Below, one piece after another: positions 1-9,684 of a stretch of DNA of 64,000 bases. The stretch covers positions 3,038,001 through 3,102,000 of the forward strand of contig CM059622.1 of assembly GCA_030435675.1 (NCBI GenBank), given 5' to 3'. Position 1 is the stretch's first letter. Each line of letters starts with the position of its first letter. The notes below the pieces were generated by a model. That model was not told the origin of the DNA. It did no database searches and saw only the letters and a list, made by a program, of their open reading frames with translations. The translations under genes were made by a program, and so were the position numbers. The DNA is from Steinernema hermaphroditum. Lineage: Eukaryota > Nematoda > Chromadorea > Rhabditida > Steinernematidae.

Positions 1-537
1 AGTTCCAGCGCACTCTCCACGCCCTCACTGATGGTTTCGACATCGGTCAACTCCTGCAGTAAGCTCAGCACGGCGCCGATAATGTCCGTGTTCTCGTGGG
101 CGAGCAGTTGCATCAGAGTGGAGATGGCGCCCGTCTCGACCACTATTCCATACAGGTCCGGCTGTGTTGCTATACAGTGCATTTCCTAAACAGCACCAAA
201 TCAGGCTCTGATCATAAAACGTAGCAGAGCCAACCTGGATGGCCGTATTTAGCTCCACCTCCGACTCCATGAACTTCTGTGGGTCGTCGGCGTGCTTGAT
301 GCGCATCTCGCGGTTCCGCAGCGTTCTCTTTTCCAGCTGCAGCACGATGCGCTTCACGGCTGTTTCGTCGACGCTCTCTTCCTGGGAGTCATCCTCCTCG
401 AGCGCTGCCAGAATCTCCGCCGTATCGGCGTTTCCCGTGTTCAGATTCGCCACCGACTGACCGTAGTTGTCGTCGCGACGGCGCTTCGCTGCCGGCTGGA
501 TGCCATCGAAGATCTCCGAGACATCGATCGAAGACAT
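1..537 (-). CDS. CTNNBL1: Beta-catenin-like protein 1 (CTNNBL1), N-terminal part, runs off the window
   Basis: Two exons are visible, 537-235 and 185-1, joined across a 49-base intron; the gene continues past base 1. The protein starts MSSIDVSEIFDGI, has a basic KRRR stretch and an acidic patch, then KFMESEVELNTAIQ followed after the intron by EMHCIATQPDLYGIVVETGA. This matches the CTNNBL1 pattern of a nuclear-signal N-terminus followed by armadillo-like repeats (the KFMESELDLN block and HENTDI). CTNNBL1 associates with the Prp19/CDC5L spliceosome complex in the nucleus. The ATG at 537 is preceded, about 25 bases upstream on the minus strand, by TTTTTGCAG, a possible trans-splice or 5'-UTR acceptor. 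The reading frame stays open further upstream but that part looks like non-coding translation. Family assignment is firm; the exact 5' end is inferred. Confidence 0.9.
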
Positions 538-616
538 GCCTTCGATTGAGAAGAGAGATTCTGCAAAAACCAAGTATGTTGGAAATCGAGGAGAGGTGCG
601 AACGTGTAAGAAACAA

Positions 617-682
617 CGCGAATTCATCATATGGAGAATACAACGCGAATTCACTTCATTATATTCATTATACGCGAATTCA
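617..682. repeat. Three-copy CGCGAATTCA direct repeat
   Basis: The decamer CGCGAATTCA occurs at 617-626, 644-653 and 673-682, separated by AT-rich 17-19 base spacers. It lies upstream of CTNNBL1 in a stretch (538-1418) where I see no gene. It could be a degenerate minisatellite or a cluster of binding sites. Confidence 0.5.
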
Positions 683-1418
683 TTATATGCAACAACGCTG
701 AGCATGACACGGAAACAATGAATCAATAGAAGAGAAGCCAGGATTTGATGGCTTTCCCATGCAAATCTGCCATCCACTATTCTTTATTTGGAGCAGAAAA
801 ATTGGAGAGTCATTATCACAAAGGCCGCGGACTCTGATACGGGCGATGGATGCCAAACATGAATTGAACAAGCAGCGGATAACTAAAGTCTATGTACACA
901 CGTTAAGTGGCAGGCAGCGACGAAAACCATACATCCCCATTTAGCGGTATGCGCAGAGGGCAAGATGCGCAAAACCTAAACAAGACGTCAGCATGAAACC
1001 GACCGCTCTCCTCGAATCGATTTATTTACGAGACAATGAGACAAACACATGCAAACTGGAACGTTTCCGTGCAACCGCGCGAGCGATTCTTCGAAATTCA
1101 GAACCGACCGAGCGGTTGAATTTCGCGGCTTTTCGAAAACAAAAATAGACAGCGAGTAATATTGCAGGGAAAGCGTTGCGGGAGAACTGTACCGATTTCT
1201 CATTTCTGGATCTGCAACGCCCCATTGTGGTCGCAAACATCGAACTGTCTGTGATGATTGTTTTTAGACAAACAGTGCTGTCGAGAAATGTGATGTGTGT
1301 AGCTTTTTGACCATGAACGGTTTACTGGAGACATGCTAAATTCCTTTTTGCAGTGACAAAAGTAGATATCACAGACAACTTTATCATGAGCAGAATTTTC
1401 GTTACAAAACAGATCATT

Positions 1419-2528
1419 TCAATCAAACTTTTCCTCAACAATGATGATTTCACGTTTGGGCCACTTGAGCGCCTCAAACGAAGCTTCTTGGTCGAAGACG
1501 GCGAGGTTCTTCCGGGGACGATCGGAGTTGAAGACGTCAAAGGTGCTGATGGGAAAGCCGAGAGACTCGACCAGGACAGAGACGAATCCGATTTTTTCTG
1601 TGTAGCGGAAACGGCGGTTGAGCTGGTCGCCTCCTGGAAGACGAAGACGGAGGGCGATGACGTTGGATTCCGAAAGAGATGGCTCCTCCGGGAGTGTCTG
1701 CCTCTTCCTCTCCGCTTCTTCGACCTTCCTACGCTCTTCCTCGACCCTCTCCCTCTCGAGACGCTCTTCTTCTTCGATCCTCTTCCTCTCCTCTTCCTCC
1801 TTCTTCCGCTTCTCTTCTTCCTTGGCGCGATCCTCGGCCAAGGCCCTCTCGTACTCCTTCTGCTGCTCTTGAAGAAGGTAATCACGCTCAGAAGTGAAGA
1901 CGGGATTGGGAGAAGCGCTTCTCTCGTCGACGAAAGCTTCGAGGCTGTTCAGGAGAACAGTCTTGGTGCTGTCGACCGAATAGTCACCGTTGACGACGGC
2001 GTCGATCCGATGGACCCACTTGGGCGCCGTCACGATGACCAGCTTAGGGAATTCAGACTCGTTCATCTCCTCGATTTCTCGGAAGATTCTTCTCATGCTG
2101 GCCTCGGCCATCAGCTCCTCGAGTTGAGCCTTGTGTAGCACAGAAGAGATGTCCCAACCCCAAAGGACGAACTGACTCTTCACGATATCGGCGACGGCCT
2201 TGTTCGTCAGAACCTTCGAAGGGAAGTCATTGCTACATTTGTTCCCGTCTTTGTGGATGTAGAGCGCCAGGGGCTTCTTGTTGATTCCAGCGGCTTTGAA
2301 GGCGACGTTATTGGCCTCTCGCAGCGATCCTCTGAAGAATCTCATGGGCTTTCCGAAGCGCCGCTCGAAAACGGCTTCGTAATTCTCTACAATGTCTCTC
2401 ATAGAGTCCAGTCCTTCCATGATCAGAGGGAGTCCGGAGTCAACTGGACCAGGAAGGCAATCCATCTCCTCTTCGAAGTCGCAGTAATCGCTGTCGTTGT
2501 TGAATTCGTAATCAGAGTAGTCAGACAT
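1419..2528 (-). CDS. Intronless FAF1/UBXN-3-like UAS-UBX protein
   Basis: A single uninterrupted frame of 369 codons. Residues 1-30 are acidic and rich in D, E, S and Y. Residues about 45-165 match a thioredoxin-like UAS domain (RFFRGSLREANNVAF, KPLALYIHKD, SQFVLWGWDIS). Residues about 210-275 are a charged coiled coil (repeated EEEERKRIEEEERL pattern). Residues about 285-369 are a UBX fold (LRLRLPGGDQLNRRFR, SLGFPISTFDVFNSDRPRK). FAF1-family proteins are adaptors of the AAA ATPase p97/CDC-48. Compared with FAF1 (about 650 residues) this protein lacks UBA and ubiquitin-like regions. The absence of introns in a region where every other protein gene but the neighbouring TBP-like gene is split suggests a retrocopy or a germline-type single-exon gene. 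The frame is intact and a TATA box lies upstream, so I treat it as functional. Confidence 0.85.
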   Translation of the reverse strand: MSDYSDYEFNNDSDYCDFEEEMDCLPGPVDSGLPLIMEGLDSMRDIVENYEAVFERRFGKPMRFFRGSLREANNVAFKAAGINKKPLALYIHKDGNKCSNDFPSKVLTNKAVADIVKSQFVLWGWDISSVLHKAQLEELMAEASMRRIFREIEEMNESEFPKLVIVTAPKWVHRIDAVVNGDYSVDSTKTVLLNSLEAFVDERSASPNPVFTSERDYLLQEQQKEYERALAEDRAKEEEKRKKEEEERKRIEEEERLERERVEEERRKVEEAERKRQTLPEEPSLSESNVIALRLRLPGGDQLNRRFRYTEKIGFVSVLVESLGFPISTFDVFNSDRPRKNLAVFDQEASFEALKWPKREIIIVEEKFD

Positions 2529-2570
2529 GGTTAGAGAGATCTCGTTGCTGAAGCATTAACGAGACAAGCG

Positions 2571-2578
2571 CTTATATA
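2571..2578 (-). promoter_or_regulatory. TATA box of the FAF1-like gene
   Basis: TATATAAG on the minus strand ends about 42 bases before the ATG at 2528. No splice-acceptor-like sequence lies between, so transcription probably begins just before the ATG. Confidence 0.6.
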
Positions 2579-2769
2579 TGCGCTTCAGAAGGTTAAGGTG
2601 ATGCGCGGAGGAGGGAGAGGCATTACTTTTTATTGGGCAATCCTAGCATCAGTTCTGTCTTTTTTAAGTCATCCTCTTCTTATGTTTCAGGGCAGTGATG
2701 CGAACTGGAGATCCTCGGATTTGTTCCGACTTCAAATAGACAAAAGCTAGGAAATTAGGAAAAAAGTTT

Positions 2770-2841
2770 TGACCCCGACGTGATTCGAACACGCAACCTT
2801 CTGATCTGGAGTCAGACGCGCTACCGTTGCGCCACGGAGTC
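2770..2841 (-). tRNA. tRNA-Trp (anticodon CCA)
   Basis: A 72-base cloverleaf on the minus strand. The acceptor stem pairs GACTCCG with CGGGGTC, the D arm carries TGGCGCAACGGTAGCGC, the anticodon loop is CTCCAGA, and the T arm has the box-B sequence GTTCGAATCAC. The base after the acceptor stem is A, and a T-run follows as a pol III terminator. No intron is present. Confidence 0.95.
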
Positions 2842-3147
2842 ATGTCTTCCTTGCTTTCCAAAATCGTATACCACCCAATGTCCATTATCTTGTACTTTTT
2901 TAATCTTCGTTTGTTCTACATTATTATCACCTTGTAAAAGAATTTGAAGAGCAAAATATGGCACTCCAACAACCACTCCAATCGATAAGGTACTGGCGCA
3001 ACACCAAAAGGCAAGTGTGCGAGTGGCATGAGACTATCGGCGATTTTAGCGTCACTGATAATGCGTCCAGCCACTCCCTACTTTCGCCAAATTGTCCATA
3101 CCTATTGAGGAAAGAAGGGTCATCCCAATAGGGTCTACTTATTGGCA

Positions 3148-3217
3148 GGGCTCGAGGGGGGAGTCGAACCCGACTCGAGCGTTTTGCAAGCACAGAGCGT
3201 TTCCAATGAGCCACATG
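3148..3217 (-). pseudogene. tRNA-like relic (TTGCAAA anticodon context)
   Basis: The minus strand reads TGGCTCATTGG (D arm / box A), then GCTTGCAAAAC where the anticodon arm should be, then GGGTTCGACTCC (T loop / box B). The presumed acceptor strands (ATGCATG and CTCGAGC) do not pair, and the anticodon stem has mismatches. I read it as a decayed tRNA or tRNA-derived element rather than a working tRNA-Cys or tRNA-Ala. Confidence 0.45.
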
Positions 3218-3544
3218 CATCGTTATGATGTGGGACTCACAGCGGTTATATGACAATAGATACAATGTATAACAGATAGGGAATCGGATTTTAAACATTT
3301 ACGTAGGCCTGTGAGCCCCGTTGAATGATTTATATCTTTGCCTTGGGTATGGACTTTTCCTTTTGTCTTTTAATAAGGGATCCTAACCTGTCCGAGTCCG
3401 CGCCATAGTTTTCCATTGCCCTCTCTGAGGAGCATCGCTTTAAATCCCTATATTTCATCTTCTTTCCTTACCCAAATGACCCTTCGGGGCACAAAATTGC
3501 CCGTCTGAGCGATGCGCGACTGTCGCCATAGCATTTCTCTACGA

Positions 3545-3552
3545 TATATAAA
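3545..3552 (+). promoter_or_regulatory. TATA box of the TBP-like gene
   Basis: TATATAAA ends 34 bases before the ATG at 3587, which itself sits in a near-ideal context, CCCACCATGG. The spacing mirrors that of the divergent FAF1-like gene. Confidence 0.6.
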
Positions 3553-3586
3553 CACAACTATGTGAAACAATCCCATATATCCCACC

Positions 3587-4645
3587 ATGGGATACCAAGC
3601 TCCTTCATCGTTCCAGATCGGCCACTCTGCCCAGGCAGAGAAGAGATCGAAGTCCTCTTCCTATCATGCACCTCAAATCAGAATGATGAGTAGGACGAAT
3701 TCCTCGGGATACCGGGGGACGTCTACGTCCTATCATCAATCTCCCTATCTTCCCTTTAGGGGTATTCCTTCTTTTCCTTCATCTCGTCTCCCCATCCCCA
3801 CCCAACCATACCAGTACCAATCTATGCCTAGCACCTCCTACGGGCCGTACACGCCTTACGGCTACGGTCCTATCCCTCCCCCGACATTCAAGATCGGCGC
3901 CGGTCGGGAAAGGCCCAAGGAGAAGGCGTCGGGAGGAAGCGGTGGTTCCAAGAAGTCGAGCCTGCAAGAGACGAAGGAGGTGGGTAAGGTCTACGTGCAG
4001 AATATCGTCGTCACGGCAAAGATGAGGATCGGGAGAGGAGCCGTTCGACAAGATAGGGACGATCTGAACCTGAGGGTCCTCGCCATGATCATACCCAACA
4101 CGCAGTACAGGCCAGAGAAGTTCGCAGCGTTGCGTGTGGCACTGAGGAAGCCCCACGCCTCCGTGAACGTCTTCCGAACCGGGCAGATGGTTTGCGTCGG
4201 GGCGAGGAGCTTCGAAGACGCGAAGAGGGCGATCCGCACGGTGGCCCGGAAGATCCAGAAGATCAAGGTAACGACCCAGGAGGGCGTCCAGCAGCCAAGG
4301 TACCCAGAGCTCGAGCTGCTCTACATCAAAGTCCAGAACATAGTAGCCACTGTGCACATGGGATTCAAGATCGACCTCGACGCTCTCTGTGCGGACGGCG
4401 AGCACAATGGAAATGTGACCTACAATCCTGAACAGTTCACCGCGATGACGTTCGCCATAAAGCAGCCGAAGGTGTCGGCAAACATCTTCTCCAACGGGAA
4501 GCTGAACCTTCTGGGCGCGAAGTCGATGTCGGATCTGGTGAACGCTCACGAGCAGGTCGCCACTGTGCTCAACCGGTACAGGAAGGTGTCTGTGGAGGAA
4601 GCGACGACAAAGAAGAAGGTTCTGTCCTCTTCATCCGCCAGATAA
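3587..4645 (+). CDS. Intronless, diverged TATA-binding-protein paralog
   Basis: A 352-codon single-exon gene. Residues 1-110 are low-complexity, rich in S, Y, P and T. Residues about 130-345 hold two TBP-type direct repeats. Repeat 1 starts VYVQNIVVTAKM and contains EKFAALRVALRKPHASVNVF and MVCVGARS. Repeat 2 starts YIKVQNIVATVHMGFKIDLD and contains EQFTAMTFAIKQPKVSANIF and LNLLGAKS. The four phenylalanines that TBP wedges into the minor groove (KF/NVF in repeat 1, QF/NIF in repeat 2) all appear to be kept. Both repeats differ greatly from the very conserved TBP core, with a short insertion before the PEKF block in repeat 1 and ADGEHNGNVTYN in repeat 2. A DNA-binding role in transcription initiation is inferred. 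It is neither canonical TBP nor an obvious TLF/TRF2, since TLFs usually lose some of the phenylalanines. Confidence 0.8.
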   Translation: MGYQAPSSFQIGHSAQAEKRSKSSSYHAPQIRMMSRTNSSGYRGTSTSYHQSPYLPFRGIPSFPSSRLPIPTQPYQYQSMPSTSYGPYTPYGYGPIPPPTFKIGAGRERPKEKASGGSGGSKKSSLQETKEVGKVYVQNIVVTAKMRIGRGAVRQDRDDLNLRVLAMIIPNTQYRPEKFAALRVALRKPHASVNVFRTGQMVCVGARSFEDAKRAIRTVARKIQKIKVTTQEGVQQPRYPELELLYIKVQNIVATVHMGFKIDLDALCADGEHNGNVTYNPEQFTAMTFAIKQPKVSANIFSNGKLNLLGAKSMSDLVNAHEQVATVLNRYRKVSVEEATTKKKVLSSSSAR

Positions 4646-4675
4646 ACGATAATATCTATGTCCTAATAACAGAAT

Positions 4676-4681
4676 AATAAA
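4676..4681 (+). terminator. AATAAA poly(A) signal of the TBP-like gene
   Basis: A canonical AATAAA lies about 30 bases after the TAA stop. Confidence 0.6.
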
Positions 4682-4830
4682 AGTTACTAGTACTTGTACG
4701 TTCCACGTTCACGCTCATATTTTGGGAGTCTCTAGATTCATGTAGACCTACTGACCAGCACAGTATCAGCTCGAACACTTCGAGTGGTTCCCATGGAAAC
4801 AAATCTACGACCGATCTTAGACAGCTTCTC

Positions 4831-4960
4831 CGTCTAGATTGTCTGCAAACAGCCGGCCGCTGTGCAATTATAGACGTCTAGAAGTATTTCGAGATAAGAT
4901 AAGACGCGTATTCAGTGGCTCGACAACCTCAGTCCCATACGGACATGTCCTGTCTACAAC
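4831..4960 (+). repeat. Dispersed repeat, copy 1 (CGTCTAGATTGTCTG family)
   Basis: Begins CGTCTAGATTGTCTGCAAAC and later carries GCAATTATAGACGTCTAGAA and ACGGACATGTCCTGTCTA. A second diverged copy in the same orientation lies at 7338-7470, so the pair brackets the BTB gene. The 4649-5858 stretch otherwise holds only this repeat and the inverted-repeat element described next. Confidence 0.5.
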
Positions 4961-5217
4961 GACATTGTTTCCACTTGTGTCTATTTTTCTTTTTGCTCTA
5001 CCCTTAGTATTTGGCGGTATGTCTGAAAACGACCAGGTCGATCCCTGTGAACGATGCAATTGAACCGTGATTGGTTGTGTTCTTGTTCTGCGACGAAAGT
5101 GACAGACATCCATGCAGACAGCTGTGCAGTTAGGCCAAATGTTCGTCCTCGTAAAGTGGAACTTGGTCGCTGATCGTTCCCTATCTGCATTTGTTGCGAA
5201 CAAGCATCTCACTATAG

Positions 5218-5790
5218 CCGCGTTCACGAACCTCCCGACGCGACACCCGCCGACGGTCGGCCGACCATGAGTGTGCACCAGGGTTGTGTACACTCTCGAC
5301 TCTCGGCTTTCGACTCTCGGCCTCTCGACAAATGGCCGAGAGTGGCGAGACGAGAGTAGCCTTGGTCCCACCACGAAAATCCTGAAATTTTGCCATGCGA
5401 ACACTGTATGGACGGTTTTCCTAGTTGCTCGTCATCACTGTCCGTGTTATTATCACTCCGAGAATCCAGTCCTCCACCGTTTCGACTTTGAGTTCGCCTA
5501 GGATAGACTCCGAGTTGGACTCGGACTCGATCCCAAAGGAGTGGAAGGGTACTCGTTCGGGCTGCACGCGTGTGGTCCTCAGGTGTTTATAGCGAAAATC
5601 ACACAGTATGGATGACAAAACCATCCAAGGTCGGCACTCTCGTCTCGACTCTCGTCTCGGGTAAAAAATCCCACCCGAGAGTCTCGCACACGATGCGGCA
5701 CGACGCGATCTGACATTCGTGAACGGGTGATCACGAACGCGCCGATCGTCGGCCGACGTCGTGTCGCGTCGGGGGGTTCGTGGACGCGGC
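5218..5790. mobile_element. Inverted-repeat DNA element, 573 bases
   Basis: The left end (5218-5268, GCCGCGTTCACGAAC...) and right end (about 5740-5790) are inverted repeats of about 45 bases with a few mismatches and share the CCCGACGCGACAC block. No transposase frame is present, so it is a non-autonomous, MITE-like element. I see no clear target-site duplication beyond possible TA/TTA. A shorter element sits inside it at 5279-5364. Confidence 0.6.
5279..5364. mobile_element. CAGGGTTGTG-type hAT-like MITE, diverged, nested
   Basis: Starts CAGGGTTGTGTACACTCTCG and ends GAGAGTAGCCTTG, an imperfect inverted terminus, with internal CTCGACTCTCGG repeats. It resembles the clean copy at 21721-21777. 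The flanking 8-mers GTGTGCAC and GTCCCACC match only in part. Confidence 0.4.
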
Positions 5791-5858
5791 TTATGTTTGT
5801 CCATTTCGTTCCTTTGATTTTTCTGAAGCATATATTTCTATTGTTTTAGGACAAGATC

Positions 5859-7030
5859 ATGATCAGCGGAACAATCCGAAGCGAAATCGATGCTTCTACA
5901 GAGCAGTCCTCGCCCACCTATTACGAGATCGACAAATTCAGATGGTTTGCTACCCGTAGCTTTCACCTCACTTTCCTTACTTCTTAGGTGTGTAACTTAT
6001 AAGGGTTCAAACAATAGCGGATCTTATAACTACATGTATGGTGATGCAAAACACTACAACTCCTCCGCTGACCGCTCGGCATTTTTCAAGGACGTCTTTG
6101 TTGGTTGCTACCCGGCGGTTCAGAAGCGTACGGTTCTATGGCAGTGTAACGCCAAAGGGAGAATCGCTCTGTTGGCAGATAGTCAGAATAAGGAAATCAG
6201 TACATTCGTATGAGCCTTTTGGTTGTGATAAATAATCTTTTTCGTGATTTAGTGGGCGAGCTCATACTACAACTTCCATCAAAAAGAAACAGGAGAACCT
6301 CTGAACTGTCGAACTGAAAAAAGGAAGTTGAGCATCAAAACTAATATCACAATTCTTGAGTGAGCGGATGACACCATTTTACATTATGCCTTCCTTTCAG
6401 ATCCTTCTTCATCGATCTCTCTTCTCCCACTAACCTTCTGATCGAAGACCCATCTGATGCCGCTTACTTTGCAATTGACGGAGAAGAGGTTTGGCTTTCA
6501 AAGAAGGTTAATCACATTTACAATCATAACTGATTCTTACCTTTGTAGGTCCTTTCCTTCCACTCACCTTTCTTTTATGCCATGTTCATCGACGATTTCA
6601 AGGAGAAGGCCATAGATGCTTACGCATTGAAGGAAGTGAAATTGGAGGAGATTATGCATTTCCTTTGCATTCTCCATGAGTTGCCTAATGACATCACCGG
6701 TAAGGCGTACCCGCAACTTTATCTATGTTGCTTGCTTCTTTGCTTTCAGAAGACTCCTTCAAGTACCTCCTTTTTCTCGGCGACATGTATCAGTGCAAGA
6801 AGGTCATGAACCGCTGTGAGGCCTATCTTCGAAGCGCATCCCCCAACGACATTTCCCCGGTCGAGAAACTCCGGTTCGCCAACCAGTACAATTTCTTATC
6901 CTTGCTGGCAGAAAGTGTGAAAGCGGCATCTGTTGATGAATTGACGATGCTGGTTGACAATCAGCAGCACGTCGATCTCTCGCCGCATGCCCGTGACCTC
7001 ATTCTTGAACGCATCTGCTTTGAGCACTAA
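5859..7030 (+). CDS. BTB/POZ-domain protein of BATH type
   Basis: Six exons (5859-5944, 5988-6207, 6253-6359, 6401-6506, 6549-6699, 6750-7030) join in frame to 316 residues. The N-terminal half (YYEIDKFRWCVTYKG..., FWASSYYNFHQKETGEPLN) is a diverged, MATH-like region. From about residue 150 a BTB fold is clear: LIEDPSDAAYFAIDGEEVW, VLSFHSPFFYAMFIDDFKE, followed by EDSFKYLLFLGDMYQCKKV and a C-terminal helical tail. BATH proteins in nematodes are mostly cullin-3 substrate adaptors, and the family is expanded. TTGTTTTAG lies 8 bases before the ATG and is a good trans-splice acceptor. The first intron's donor (AGATG|GTTTGC) is weak. BTB assignment is solid; MATH assignment is moderate. Confidence 0.8.
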
Positions 7031-7337
7031 TCATGTTTTTGTTCGTTGCTATATACATTTTGGTCATCATTGTGTCTATTATTTTCTTCCCCGTGTGGAT
7101 TTGACCATTCGTATTTTTTGCACTCTTGTAACGTATTTCTGGCGACATCGTCAGCGGATGCTGGAAAACCAAAGCTGTCTCCAAGAAAGAGACAAAGACG
7201 ACAGAGGCGGAGCTGGCATTCGAAAAACGGCGAATGGATACGGTAGTGGCGCGGCAATCGAAGAAGACCGCCGAGAGTCACAAACTTTCATGTTTCTACT
7301 GTCACAGTTCATGACAGTATCAAATAGACCGCATCTA

Positions 7338-7470
7338 CGTCTAGATTGTCTGGAAACGACTTGTGGAAATATTCCGTTTGCAATTATAGACATCTGGACA
7401 GTACTTGAGTTGTCCAGTTGCTGCGTCTGACCCGCGGTCCTAAACGGACAAGTTGTGTCTAAAAAGCGTC
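7338..7470 (+). repeat. Dispersed repeat, copy 2
   Basis: CGTCTAGATTGTCTGGAAAC, GCAATTATAGACATCTGGAC and AACGGACAAGTTGTGTCTA align with the copy at 4831-4960. The 7031-7754 stretch holds this and nothing else I can support. Confidence 0.5.
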
Positions 7471-7754
7471 AACGGCACTTTGTGCTCGCTAGTGTCATCG
7501 ATGACTTTCATGATATACATTACTTGACCTCGCCAGACCTTGCCCGCCGCTTCGAGAACAGGATCGCTTGCGTCGGTTCATTCCACCACAGGTCTTTCGT
7601 CTTGATAGGTTCTTTTTCTTGTGCCAGGTGACCCAATCTATCGCAACGCCGACCAGTCAAGAAATGCACAATCTACAGCACACGCTTGTACAACTCGTAC
7701 GCACTTAACCCACCATATCACAGTATATCAAAACAACGTTTATTACCGGGACAC

Positions 7755-9458
7755 TCAACAAAGGCAAAATTTCGCCGGCATATTCGTGGATCTTCCGAAT
7801 ACGTTGAAGGCATTCTCGATCGTTTCCTTCGTTACTTTCTCGCGCTCCTTCATCAGACGACACAACTGCAAGGCCTAAAATGTACTCAAATAAGATCTGT
7901 GCCGAACCCGATTGTCGATTACTTGTTCCATGCATTTATATTGTGCTTTGATCTGTCGCATTTTCTTGGACAACGAGCTCTCGGATGGCTTATCCTCCGA
8001 AAGATCGAGTTCGACGGGCTCATGGATGAGCGATTTTCCTGCGTTTCTTTGCCTAAAATGCACAAAAAATGAGAATTATGCCAAGATGATGCTGACTCAC
8101 CGCTTGCACTTCCAGAACTCAACGATATCGTTGACAACATCCTCATCCAGGTTTGTTTTTTGGACCACCTTGTCCACGTCCACGTACAGCGGAAAGTAGC
8201 GTTCAATGTCGGCGTCGCACTGCTGGTCGCCGTCGCTGGCAGCCTCCTTGGATTCCGCCTCAGTGTGGACACGGCAGAGGGCGGTCATGCGAACGTCGTC
8301 GTTGTTATCGGCGTCGCCCTCGATTCGTAACGCCAGCTTAGCGCGGTACCCACAGACGACATGGAATCCATTCTGGCAGCCTTCTGCGGTGCATTTGATG
8401 CATGCGCCTTGGTGCACCTCGCATACGGAGCACACCATGCGCAGCTTCTCGCGGAACACTCTTTGCAGATTTCCGATTGGTTCGCGACGGTCGGCGTCCA
8501 GGAAACGGACTTCCGGGATCCAGAGGGCACAGGCGACGTGGGCCCACAAAGTGCCGTCGGCGGTGCACTTCATGGCACCTCCCAGGGTTGGACAAAGCAC
8601 GCATGATGTCTGCTTCCCGAAGCGCAGGGTGCAGTGCGTGCAGAGCCAAACGTCACTTGGAAGGCTGAAAAAATGAAATACAATCTGACGCCGGCGGAGT
8701 TCTTACTTCGTGATTCCGTAGCAACTCTGGTGGACACTCAGGTTGCAGCCGTCGCAGAAGACGATCTCGTCGTCGGAGTCCGTGTCGGGGCCACGGCACA
8801 CGTCGCAGACGGCGTTTTCGTCGTCCTCTTCAGCAGCCTGCGCCATGTGGAACAGCTGGCGACGTCCTTGAAGCGTACTTCGGTATACTTGCAGTTCCAG
8901 CTCGTTGATGACGGCATGCACGTTGGTGATGTTGATCAGTTGCGCCCGCTTTTTGGCCCTCCTGCGGTTGACGATCTGCACCCATTGAGCATCGATTCCA
9001 TCAGTGTTGTAGTATGCTCGGGGAGAGACGGCGACGAGTTCGAAGTTTGTGTTTTCTGGCCAGCGATTGCTCGGGTGACAAACGATGCGTTCTGCGGGCA
9101 TAACGTAGTCTTCGGTGTAGGGACTCTCCACTTCGTCCAGGCTTGGCGGAGGATCCGTTGTGCTATGGACGGGCACTTGCACGCCGTGACTCCATTCTTC
9201 ACGCCAACGGTCTTGCATTGGGATCAGATCGGCATCGTCTTCTTGAAGGTTTGGCTCCTCTTTGATGATCTGGATGAGGTCCGAACGGTACACCTCGGAC
9301 GCATCGGAATCCCCTGAAATGCATGAAGTTCAAGTACCAACAGAAAACAACGAAAGTAACCTACGCTTCCTATATAACTGCAAGCAACCTAGATTTCCAT
9401 TTTCGGAGACCCTCTTGCTTCGACGAGGTACCCCGCTGCTGGGGTCCATCGTAAACAT
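7755..9458 (-). CDS. Jade-family PHD-finger protein (PHF15/16/17-like)
   Basis: Five exons (9458-9365, 9313-8707, 8664-8101, 8052-7923, 7874-7755) give 504 residues in frame. The N-terminal EPcA-like region includes [19 protein letters not shown] finger follows ([49 protein letters not shown]). Next is an extended PHD/zinc-knuckle module ([64 protein letters not shown]). Jade proteins are scaffolds of HBO1/MYST histone H4 acetyltransferase complexes. The C-terminal helix [20 protein letters not shown] matches the Jade motif after the second finger. A trans-splice-like TTTCAG lies 6 bases before the ATG. The protein is shorter than fly Rhinoceros or vertebrate JADEs. BRPF/LIN-49 shares the fingers but has a bromodomain, absent here. 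Confidence 0.88.
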
Positions 9459-9684
9459 GACGACCTGAAATTTGTGGGATGAAATGTGCCGTCAAACCCA
9501 GCAAATCACGCGCGTCACAAATCGCGAAAACGGACAAGCAAAGCTATGGAATACGAAAGCACCTGAAACGTAAACGCAAAATTTCGAAATTCCAACAAGG
9601 ACCGCGGTGAACTCTCCCCACCACCGTAACCCCGGTGCAGAAAAAGCGCGTCAGGAGGCGAAGTACCCTATAGTCGAATAGAAC

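Noticed and set aside
1353..2138. 261-codon plus-strand frame opposite the FAF1-like gene
   Set aside because: It is the complement of the charged coiled-coil and UBX codons; leucine/phenylalanine runs mirror the Glu/Lys codons.
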